From Ostrinia nubilalis (Eukaryota > Arthropoda > Insecta > Lepidoptera > Crambidae), in contig NC_087095.1 in the NCBI RefSeq assembly GCF_963855985.1, positions 12,224,001 to 12,288,000 on the forward strand: 64,000 nt of DNA. The letters run 5' to 3'. Below the pieces are notes generated by a model. The model did not search any database, was not told where the DNA came from, and saw only the letters and a list, made by a program, of their open reading frames with translations. The position numbers were made by a program, and so were the translations under genes. Each line of letters begins with the position of its first letter. The first letter of the stretch is position 1. Shown here piece by piece: positions 46,702 through 55,826 of the stretch.

Positions 46702-47107
46702 GAAGGGACGCGCGCTGGTAGCTTGAGGAGCTTTTCCAGCTTCACCGGGCAGAGTGGCGAGTACAGAAGGTACTCTAGCCGTTTGGCGATCGTCGGTGCG
46801 CGTTCCGACGAGGCCGAGTGTGGGCTTCGCGAAGCGAAGCCCAGGCTCGTCCGCGTCGGTCGCAGACCGACGTTCGCGATCGGGCCGTATCGAGCGCATA
46901 AGGCGCCCGATCAGTGGCGAACCCAACTAGAGGGTTGCCCACCGCGGTGTTGGACCAAAGTCCAGCCTACGGCGGGCTCACTCTAGTGGGCCCGATCGAG
47001 GGGACTACGGACGCGGCCTGAGGGCGCCACGGTAGGCTCGGACCTCGGCTCAGGCCGTGTCCGGGGGACGGATAGGGGAGCTAGGCGCCCGCGGTCGCCG
47101 CCGTCTC
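46150..47107. other. Unidentified GC-rich tract with palindromes and a poly-T run (left part)
   Basis: About 950 bp far richer in GC and CpG than anything around it, with many overlapping open frames on both strands but no recognised domain. It contains a T run at 46675-46700, a perfect palindrome TGGGCTTCGCGAAGCGAAGC-CCA around 46820-46843, and GTCGGTCGCAGACCGAC near 46855. The tract continues after the Harbinger at 50583-50690. It could be the untranslated or terminal part of a retroelement or foreign DNA; I cannot identify it. Confidence 0.5.
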
Positions 47108-47110
47108 TTA

Positions 47111-47155
47111 AAGTACTCACAGACGATCGAACTTGGTTCGGAACGGACCACGAAC
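47111..47155 (+). repeat. Left Harbinger TIR (45 bp)
   Basis: Begins AAGTACTCACAGACGATCGA and ends GGACCACGAAC. It matches 44/45 with the right end. Confidence 0.95.
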
Positions 47156-47367
47156 ATGGTGCGCTCTGAACCAAATTCGATCGTGTGGCGCACGGTCCGC
47201 CGGACATTATTATTATTAATATCGGTACGGCTGGTTCGGAGCGCATGCATATCGTACGCGGTGCGTTCCGAACCGATTCGATCGTGTGGACGGCGCACCG
47301 AACCAAATGTCAGTTTAGTCGCAATTGAGCCTCCGTACGCGCAACACGTCGTAACGTGTTCACAGAC

Positions 47368-49896
47368 ATGGATTCGGAACGACGCCAAGAAGACATCGTT
47401 AGTACCGAGAAAAAAGCTGTTATAGAGCTGTTGGAGTTGTATAAAGACTTTCCATGTTTGTGGAATACCGCACATAGCCTTTATTGTAATAAAGATGCAC
47501 GCAATCAAGCATTTCAAATACTTTTAGAAAAATGGAAGTCATATTACCCCCTTGCGACTATTACCGCAATTAAGAAAAAAATAGAACATCTCAGAGCTGC
47601 CTATAGACGAGAACGGAATAAGGTAAGAAATAAAATAAAACAGATGACATTTTTACTATTTATTGTGTAGGTACTTATAACGAAGTAGATATTATTTGTT
47701 CGGCATGTTATTTGTTTTTAGGTGGAATCTAGCAAAACTAGTGGCGCTGGAGTGGAAGACTTGCATGTCCCGACATTGTGGTATTACCAACATTTGGGTT
47801 TTCTGCATGAAAAGTCAAACCCGACAGCCGAAATGGTTGACAACTTTGAAACAAATACTAAGAATCAATCTATTGAGGTAAGCATTAAATATTCAGAACA
47901 TTAATCATTCTATCTTGAAAATTAACACGCCCTTGATTGTTAAAATATTCTGTAAATATTTGCCTAACAGAATTACCATCTGCAGTGCGTTGCCTTTCTG
48001 TTCTATTAACACTCACAGTGTTGTCATTTTGTCGCCAATCTCCCGGCCGGTAGGTGTATTTTTCAGTGTCCTCCAAATCGACACAGTTCCTTGTCATGTA
48101 GTTGCAAGACTTTTTCCTCAAATAATTGTGTAATGCGCATGAAGCCATTACCACTTTTGGTACATTTTTGACATTAATTTGTATAGGTTTTTTAAATACT
48201 CTAAAACGTTCGGCTAAAATACCGAATGCATTTTCGACAATTCTTCTAGCCCTGCATAATCTATAGTTATAAATTCTTTTGTCATGTGTCAAATTTCTCT
48301 GTGGGTAGGGTTTTAAAAGGTTTTCATTAATAGCGAATGCGTTATCTGCAACAAAACAATATGGCGCAATAAGATCCGATGTAGGCAAGGCAGAAGGTGT
48401 TGGTAAATGTAATTGATTATTCACTAATTTTTCATAAAAAACTGTATGTTTAAATACTCCGCCATCAGAAACACTGCCATTTGCGCCTGCATTCACGTAA
48501 ATAAATTCGTAATTGGCATTTACGATACCAAGTAAAACTACACTGAATGTTCCTTTGTAGTTGTAATATAATGAACCAGACTGTGGTGGCTTTTCGATGA
48601 TGATGTGCTTGCCATCAATGGCACCCAAGCAATGACTGAACTGCCACTTCCTTTCAAAATCTGTTGCTATTTGTAGCCAAGCATCTTCTGTTTCAGGAAC
48701 CTGCAACAAAAAAGGAAAAATCTTCAATTAAACGACAAAGTGCTATCTTTAAGAAACAAGAAGAGCTATTAGAGTCTGCCAAACAGTTAGTGAATGCCAA
48801 TAGCTCATCGGAATTGACCTCAGCAGATGCTTTTGGACACTCTGTGGCCTCCCAGCTTAAGGAGCTACCAAAAATGCAAAGACTCATTTGTGAGAAATTA
48901 ATTGGAGAACTGTTTTTTTATGCAAAATTAGGAGAACTTAGCTTAGAAACTTCAATATCCATAAATTCACGTTACTACTTAACCCAAACACATAACAGGC
49001 CGGTACTACAATATCAGTTGCACACACCACAACAGTCTGTATCATCAATGCAACCGTCGCTATACCAACAATCACCATCGCCATCACCACAGCATTCACA
49101 TCCATCTCTATCGCCATCACCACAGCAGACACATTCATCTCAATACCAACCATCACCACAGCATTCACATCCATCTCAGTACCAACCATCACCACAGAAT
49201 TCACATCTATCTGAATACCAACCATCACCATCGCCATCACCACAGCATTCACATCCATCACCATCGCCATCACCACAGCAGTCACATCCATCTCAATACC
49301 AACCATCACCACAGCATTCACATCCATCTCAGTACCAACCATCACCACAGAATTCACATCTATCTGAATACCAACCATCACCATCGCCATCACCACAGCA
49401 TTCACATCCATCACCATCGCCATCACCACAGCAGTCACATCCATCTCAATACCAACCATCACCACAGCATTCACATCTATCTCAATACCAACCATCACCA
49501 TCGCCATCATCACTGCATTCACATCCATCTCAATACCATCCATCACCATCGCCATCACCACAGCATTCACATCCATCTCAATACCAACCATCACCACAGC
49601 ATTCACATCTATCTCAATACCAACCATCACCATCGCCATCATCACTGCATTCACATCCATCTCAATACCAACCATCACCATCGCCATCACCACAGCATTC
49701 ACATCCATCTCAATACCAATCATCACTCACATCCGCTCACACACGTCCTCCTCTGCCCCAAACACTTATAGATGAACTACTACAGCATTCCATTGTACAA
49801 CCACCTTCAAATAACATTCCTTCTGAGATAAGCCAGCAGAACGTTTTTAGAGGAAAAGGGACTGACATACATGAATATTTGATATTTAAAAAATAG
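47368..49896 (+). CDS. MADF-BESS DNA-binding protein of the Harbinger element, three exons
   Basis: Exons are 47368-47622, 47722-47877 and 48697-49896, joined by AAG|GTAAGA...TTTTTAG|GTG and GAG|GTAAGC...TTTCAG|GAA, all in phase 0. The product is 536 aa. Residues about 16-112 form a MADF domain (VIELLELYKDFPCLWNTAHS, KKKIEHLRAAYRRERNK, then VPTLWYYQHLGFL after the first splice). Around residues 182-220 a BESS-like motif appears (AFGHSVASQLKELPKMQRLI). The rest is an unusually long Ser/Pro/His/Gln/Tyr tandem repeat (about 49060-49725), probably disordered. In Harbinger elements the second ORF is a Myb/MADF-like protein that helps the transposase reach the nucleus and the ends, so I infer that role. 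Intron 2 contains the antisense transposase exon. AATAAATAAA about 45 bp after the stop may serve as the poly(A) signal. Confidence 0.85.
47659..47664 (-). terminator. Possible poly(A) signal of the Harbinger transposase
   Basis: AATAAA on the minus strand about 220 bp beyond the transposase stop, within intron 1 of the MADF-BESS gene. Confidence 0.4.
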
Positions 49897-50441
49897 AATT
49901 TGTACTTACTGCGGCTTCACTGTTACATTCAATAATTAACGAATAAATAAAAAAAATATGATTGAAATTATGTTAGTGTTATTTGATACCTATAAATTAT
50001 ACATACCTTCACATAGTTTTTGAGCACTGTATAGATTGCTTCACAGGTCTCTGGTATTATCTCTGATAGTAATTGTGATGATATACTAGTGCTGAATTTA
50101 AGTTCTCTGAATTCTCTACCAGACGCTAGAAATTTTAAAGTAGCCACCAATCTCTCTTCAGCACTCACAGCTTGTCGCATAACTGTATCGGATTTAGTTA
50201 CATGTGGTTTCACAAGATCCAACAATTCAATAAATGCTTCGGAACTCATTCGAAGATATATACGAAAATCTTTATCATCGAGATCTTTAATGAGATTCAT
50301 ATGACTGTACTGTTGTCTGTTTCTGAGATAAAATTTTGCCCATTCTTTTCTTCTTTTTCGTTGGTTATGTAATGGCGATGTAGCAACGATAGTTGCCGCA
50401 ACTAATGCAATTTTGGCCTGTTTTGATAGAATAGGCGGCAT
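47885..50441 (-). CDS. PIF/Harbinger DDE transposase (HARBI1-like), two exons
   Basis: Exon 1 is 50441-50007 (145 codons, ending AAG|GTATGT) and exon 2 is 48700-47885 (starting after TTTTTTGTTGCAG). Both are phase 0 and give a 416-aa protein, the usual size for HARBI1-like transposases. The catalytic residues look intact: D174 in LGAIDGKHIIIEK, D264 in CFVADNAFAINE and E301 in RARRIVENAFGIL. The N-terminal part (YLRMSSEAFIELLDLVKP, AVSAEERLVATLKFLASG, STSISSQLLSEIIPETCEAI) is the helical region typical of the family. The 1306-bp intron contains the whole last exon of the MADF-BESS gene on the other strand. The protein should cut and join the 45-bp TIRs at TTA/TAA targets. No frameshift or stop was seen. 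Confidence 0.9.
49060..49730 (+). repeat. Coding minisatellite SPSPQHSHPSQYQP in the MADF-BESS gene
   Basis: CATCACCACAGCATTCACAT-CCATCTCAATACCAAC-type units repeat in register for about 670 bp, including a higher-order unit of about 156 bp present twice from about 49159. The reverse strand of the repeat is also open because stop-free triplets are repeated, so the long minus-strand frame there is an artefact. Confidence 0.9.
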
Positions 50442-50534
50442 GTCGAGGAGACGTGTTCACGCAATGCTAGCACAATTAAGACTGGACGATTCGGAGTCTG
50501 GTGCGCTAGTCTGTTGTGTAGACCGCACCGTACG

Positions 50535-50579
50535 GTTCGTGGTCCGTTCCGAACCAAGTTCGATCGTCTGTGAATACTT
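50535..50579 (-). repeat. Right Harbinger TIR (45 bp)
   Basis: Inverse of the left TIR with one difference (sixth base). Confidence 0.95.
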
Positions 50580-50582
50580 TTA

Positions 50583-50690
50583 TATTAGCTCGGTCCGTGC
50601 GGCGTGCGGCCGCGCAGCCGTAGGGTTGTCAAAATCTCCGCGCTCGGTGTTAGGGCTGTCGATGCGTCCTGGGGCGCGTCACAGATTTAT
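50583..50690. other. Unidentified GC-rich tract, right part
   Basis: Continuation of the tract at 46150-47107 after the Harbinger (GGTCCGTGCGGCGTGCGGCC ... GATGCGTCCTGGGGCGCGTC). Together the two parts are about 1.07 kb. Confidence 0.5.
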
Positions 50691-50710
50691 TTGTATAATG
50701 AATAGTAGGT

Positions 50711-51071
50711 TCGTTCGTTCGTTTCAGCCGAAAGACGTCCACTGCTGGACAAAGGCCTCCCCCAAGGATTTCCACGAAGACCGATCCTGCGCCGCTCGCA
50801 TCCAGGCACCTCCCGCGACCTTCACCAGATCGTCGGTCCACCTAGTGGGAGGCCTACCCACGCTACGTCTTCCGGCTCGTGGTCGCCACTCAAGAACTTT
50901 CCTGCCCTAGCGGCCATCAGCTCTACTGCAGCACTGCCACTTTATTTTAGCGATTCTGCGGGCTATGTCAATCACTCTGGTTCTCCTACGAATCTCCTCA
51001 TTTCTGATTCGATCACGTAGAGAAACTCCGAGCATAGCACGCTCCATCGCCCTTTGGGTGACCTTGAGCCT
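50711..51071 (-). mobile_element. 5'-truncated RTE fragment with 12-bp target duplication
   Basis: TGAATAGTAGGT is duplicated at 50699-50710 and 51072-51083. Minus-strand translation gives parts of the RTE C terminus (RLKVTQRAMERAMLGVSLRD, RRIAKIKWQ), but a deletion of about 20 bp joined by other bases at about 50925 breaks the frame relative to the 4.6-kb copy. The tail is (AACG)n. Confidence 0.9.
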
Positions 51072-51133
51072 TGAATAGTAGGTAATATCACAAAATAAGT
51101 AGCGACCTTTTTGAATTGGTACCGAAATTGAAA

Positions 51134-51374
51134 GAGCACACACACATAGCTCGAAGAGCTGATGGCCGCTGGGGCAGGAAAGTTCTTGAGTGGCGACCAC
51201 GAACTGGAAGACGTAGCGTGGGCAGGCCTCCCACTAGGTGGACCGACGATCTGGTGAAGGTCGCGGGAAGTACCTGGATGCAAGCGGCGCAGGACCGGTC
51301 TTTGTGGAAATCCTTGGGGGAGGCCTTTGTCCAGCAGTGGACGTCTTTCGGCTGAAACAACAACAACAACAACA
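51134..51374 (+). mobile_element. 5'-truncated RTE fragment with 13-bp target duplication
   Basis: ACCGAAATTGAAA (51121-51133) and ACCAAAATTGAAA (51375-51387) flank the fragment with one mismatch. The plus-strand frame reads HIARRADGRWGRKVLEW ... VGRPPTRWTDDLVKVAGSTW to the same TGA, followed by an (AAC)n tail. It stands head to head with the previous copy, 50 bp away. Confidence 0.88.
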
Positions 51375-51387
51375 ACCAAAATTGAAA

Positions 51388-52779
51388 AAAAAAAAGTTCA
51401 CTGTTAATAATTGTTTTATACCTTCAACAGAAGATGTTGTTTATAGCAATGACATCGAAGACTCAAAGTAAGATAAGGAATCCCCAAAGGGCCGGTGTTG
51501 GATTTTGTCGTTATATCAAGAACATTACCGTACAAGGCAGACACTGTAAGAACTTTTAGAGGGGTAAATAGCCTGAATAACATTCGGAAATACTTAGTCA
51601 AAATCAAGTAATTTTAGGAATTTGGTCCTGTACTACCTACACAGTCGACAGTAGGTACTACTTACATTAGCCTACACATATTATTGTTTCAAAATCGAAA
51701 CTATTACAAGGACACAATATGCCAAAGTATTAAATATTGGTTTAATATTATTGCAATTCACGAAGGCGAATGAGCTTTACATAATGTGTGGCTCGCTACT
51801 GTTAGTTTTTCAAAAGTTTTGACAGACATTACACTATCGTTATGTGCATGTACACGTACACACACAAGTAAAGCTCACTCACCCTCGTGAGTTGCAAGAA
51901 CTATACTTAGCATGTACCGTCATCCTTAGTATCCTTACTATTTGAGACGGCGGCCATGACGATACAATATTCAAAGTAAATGTCGCGTCCCCAGCCTCCC
52001 CCGAAGATAACGCTAAACTTCGGCTTATCAATGCAAAGCAGTCTGGAATTAATTCCAAGTACGGAGAAAGAATTCCAGAAGCTTCCCGTGGGTGTGTTTT
52101 GGGTGAAACCGTACTTTATACATAGACCACTACATTAACATTTAAAAACGTAACGCAATTTGAAAAACTTAAAATATAAGAAATTTTCATAGCCTAAACA
52201 AAATCATTCCAAAAAAATAAAACAGGGAGAAGAAATCCACGAGTTATTTTTAGTCAAAGGGCTTACACCTTTATACATTTTTATACCTCATAATATGTCG
52301 TAATACATTAACAACTTATATTATTAAGGTATAGTTAAGGTAAATACCTTAACTATTTTATTCGGCATTTAATCTAACCTTGGCTACAAGCTTTAATCAA
52401 AGTAACAAGTAATATTAATCCCACCTCAAGATACCTTGATTAATTAATGTATGTAATTAATTTTGGTCCTGGCAACAATAAATCAAGTATATTAGTGGGA
52501 TATGTCAGCAACGAGCGATTCCTAATGATATTACATATACCGTATGTTATGTAATAGCCAAAATAAATAGTTTTCGAAGGGATGGAAGATTTACTCTAAA
52601 TATAAAAAGCTCGTGGTGTATTGTAAGCTTTAAGTGTTAATTTTAATTCTGATAATACTCAAATATTTCTGTTCTTCAGTACCTACCTAGAACATTTTCC
52701 CCAAGAGGATTCAAACCTGTAACCCTGTAAAACTGGCGTTGGCGGCTAGGGAAATTTCCAATAGAGAGATTTGTAAGAA
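51388..52779. other. Spacer without recognised gene
   Basis: Nothing supported except a short hairpin TAGTTAAGGTA-AA-TACCTTAACTA near 52331-52355. Confidence 0.3.
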
Positions 52780-52782
52780 TAA

Positions 52783-52898
52783 TGCCTGTTTTCACCATAA
52801 ATTCCTAATTTTTAAGTGACCGCTATGGTAACACATAACAGGCATTTTGTTTTCATAGGGGTCACTTAAAAATTAGGGATTAATGGTGAAAACAGGCA
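52783..52898. mobile_element. MITE 'TGCCTGTTTTCACCATAAAT', copy 2, TAA duplication
   Basis: TGCCTGTTTTCACCATAAAT against ATTAATGGTGAAAACAGGCA, flanked by TAA at 52780-52782 and 52899-52901. Same family as 39494-39612. Confidence 0.88.
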
Positions 52899-52901
52899 TA
52901 A

Positions 52902-53354
52902 GTTACCTATTTCGTTCTACTTGAATATTACATCCCACATTATATGTATTACGAACATAGCTCACTGAGTATGCAAAAACGTGTCAGAATTGTAGGTTCT
53001 CGTTAAATTGTTATTATCATGGCCTTTCATAAGAACCTCCATACTAAACAAAACCCTACCCGCATTAGATAGGGCCGCGTCATGTCAGATTAAAGATAAC
53101 CTCAACGGCTATCGCCCAACAGATTTTAAATATGCCTACCCTACATTATTTCAACCCCGGGCAATACCCATATCAACGTCAGATAGAAGTTGAAGATCGG
53201 ATCGATTTTATTGCATGTAATCGCTTCTGGGTCTAATCAAATGTTATCACAAAAAGTTTCGCTGTGGGCCAATATTATGCTAAAGGAAATATATCAATAG
53301 GACAATCACACAAGTGTACTTCTTTCCAATTAAAATCCGATAAAGAGTACCTAT
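52902..53354. other. Spacer, mid-GC
   Basis: Bases 53000-53220 are less AT-rich with no repeat or domain recognised. Function unknown. Confidence 0.3.
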
Positions 53355-54388
53355 TTTTAGGGCTCCGTTAAAAGAAAAAAAGCGCAATCCTACTTATGAA
53401 CCCTACAAATTTCAGTGAAACCTACCAAATCTATGTAAGACCACTTATGTACCTGGAATTACTTTGATTTTGTTTTGATTTGATTTGATATGTCTCCGTC
53501 AAGAAAGATTTTTTATCTCCGGAACAGTGTTAGGTCGAAATTAATAAAACCATCTAAGTATTCAATTCTACAGACACTTGAAGCTGTAAAAAATCGAACT
53601 TATAAATAAACGTAAAAAAAGATACGACCATTTCAATGTCAAAGTCACTGGACTGCAATCAAAGACCTTAAAGTATGTCTAGACAAGCTGTTATTGAATA
53701 TAGTGTCATATCACAGGTTACTTACGATAATTTCAAATTGTGTAAACAAAACGCGTATTATTTTTATTACTAGTATCTCCGAAGTCTATACCTAACACAT
53801 TGAAGATAGACATTGTCGTGATCGTGAATAAAATACCTATTTTCAGACTATCTCAAAGCCGTCGACACCTCCCCTTCCAAATTACCGACATCAAGGAACA
53901 CATGCTCGGCCGCTGATAGAAAGAAATCGAACGGTGCCGTAATCTGCCGCCCTATTGATCTTATTCCGCGACGCTTGTTCCCTATATGGAGGATTTGGTG
54001 TTCCGTATCCAAAGGGTGCCCTATTGTTCTGACTGTTTCTGTGTGACTGTCTTGCTGAGTTCAGATACAGTCCAGTTAGGTCTCATTAACTGTGAAAAAT
54101 TTGATAACACTTGACTTTTTAATTGCTATCACAAAAAAACTCCTATCAAGTGTTATTTATTTTTGGGTTATTTTTATAATAGCGATAAGAAGAAGCATAA
54201 TGTTTACAGTGTGCATTTTTATTGCCGCTATAAAATAATAACAAAGAAAATAATACTTTTGTTAAAAATTAAGAGGAAGGCCATGGTTATGACTGACGTT
54301 TAATTATGTTCGATTGATGATGCCAAATCTTTTATAAGATACGGAACTCCTTCTGTGCGAGTCCGACTCCCACTTGGGCACTTTTTCG
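53355..54388. repeat. Possible degenerate 'AGGGCTCCGT...GAGTCCGACTCCCACTTGG' repeat
   Basis: TTAGGGCTCCGTTAAAAG at 53358 and ATACGGAACTCCTTCTGTGC-GAGTCCGACTCCCACTTGG at 54340-54388 are the two recognisable borders of a repeat that I know as common in moth genomes. The interior is diverged, and the two borders may belong to separate insertions. Confidence 0.4.
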
Positions 54389-55702
54389 CAATTTCTGAAG
54401 TTCGGAAGAAATTCCGTAGTTGCCTCGACCATTCGGACAAAAGGGGCCCAGCCGCGTTTTCCCGCCACCTGTTGTCTTAAGCCTAAGGCATACAGCTAAG
54501 AGCTTTATAAGACGCTTGCAGCTTCGCTATGTTTCTTGCCTGATCGACTGACGACCTGACCATGGTAAAAACTACAATGACTAGGGTCCGATAGTTGAAT
54601 GCTACGATTAAAAATTATTTCTCATATTTATCATCACTTGTTCATCTGAATTCTATATTATTAGCCCAATTACCTACCGGCTTCTCATTTTATTTTAATC
54701 AACTGGGGTTGTCTGGAATACATGACTTATATCAGTAAGACCACCTCAATTGAGCCGTTACTTTTTGTCTGTTTTGTGTGATAAAGAGCTTTATCTGTCT
54801 ATTTATCAATTTATATTGTCCAGTGCAGACTGTCTTGGCACCTCAGAATGAGGAGAGCCAAGTCCAAACAATGGGAAAGGGCTAAGGCAAAGAAAAAGAA
54901 GATCCATAATGTCTAAGGACTAAATTTTTAAGCTCTAAAACACGAATAGGTAATCCAAAAATACTCAAGCACTAACGACGGTCTTCTTCGAAAAATGTAA
55001 GTCTGGCACATTTTATTCGCACCTAAACTTTATAAAAGCACGTTTTATTCCTCCTTAGGGACGACTTAAAAATGAATATTTGTACGTGACGGCGGAGGTT
55101 CCTTCTTTTTGTCCCTCCCAGTTATAATATTGTCGCGGAGGTCGGAACTCCCAGCGGAGTCGGTGCTAATGATTTTTCTTTATTGTTTTTCAAATGAACG
55201 GCAATTTTTAATGCAGCGAGAAAACATTTGATTTTTTTTTTAAATGCAGACAGAAAACATTTGATGACTGCATCAGACAAGAATGTAATTATATTAGAAA
55301 TCATTTTTTTTAATAGTGACTTAGACTGAATTATAACAGTCTGTACCTAGATTGTGAAAACAAAAGTAGTATTTTATCTCTCAGATAAGCTCTTCATAAA
55401 AGCTTTCTCGTTGTGAATATTTAAAAAAAAAACAATCTACCAGGGCTTTTCCCTTTTTCAGCAAATCAGGAAACTTCTTGGAGGTTTTATTTCTCGTCTT
55501 CTACCTCCCATTCCCACTGCGTTAAAAATAAATAAAAATACCCACTATTTACGAGTATATGCCTATTGAAGGACAAAGGACAATCCACTTGAATAAGTTT
55601 TTGAATAATGTCAGCAATATGACCTTTTGATAATGGTAATTGATCTACTATCAATTTCCATTCCTTGTAGAGTGCCTGAAATAACATAGCAAAAGGAAAC
55701 TC
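54389..55702. other. AT-rich spacer
   Basis: No supported feature. Confidence 0.3.
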
Positions 55703-55705
55703 TAA

Positions 55706-55823
55706 GGCTGGGTTGCACCATCTTACTTTAACTTTGACGAACGTCAAAAATCTGTCAAACTCCATACAAAATGTACCGGTTAACGTCATAGTTACCGTTA
55801 AAGTTAGGTAGTGCAACTCAGCC
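55706..55823. mobile_element. GGCTGGGTTGCACC-family MITE, 118 bp
   Basis: GGCTGGGTTGCACCATCTTA at the left and GTAGTGCAACTCAGCC at the right. TAA at 55703-55705 and 55824-55826. Confidence 0.88.
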
Positions 55824-55826
55824 TAA

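Larger units (their letters stand above)
47111..50579. mobile_element. Apparently intact autonomous PIF/Harbinger transposon
   Basis: 45-bp terminal inverted repeats starting AAGTACTCACAGACGATCGA (47111-47155) and the inverse at 50535-50579 differ at one position. TTA is duplicated at 47108-47110 and 50580-50582, the classical TWA duplication of PIF/Harbinger. Further subterminal copies of CGATCGTGTG- and GAACCGATTCGATCG-like motifs follow inside. The element encodes both proteins expected for the superfamily, a DDE transposase and a Myb/MADF-type DNA-binding partner, each with a full-length frame when spliced at consensus sites. High TIR identity and open frames point to recent activity. Confidence 0.92.

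Noticed and set aside
46382..46986. Several overlapping frames in the GC-rich tract
   Set aside because: High GC lowers stop frequency; frames on both strands overlap and none has a domain.
48938..49726. Long minus-strand frame rich in Met/Val (262 codons)
   Set aside because: It is the antisense of the in-frame SPSPQHSHPS repeat; repeated stop-free triplets keep it open. No independent start or splice context.
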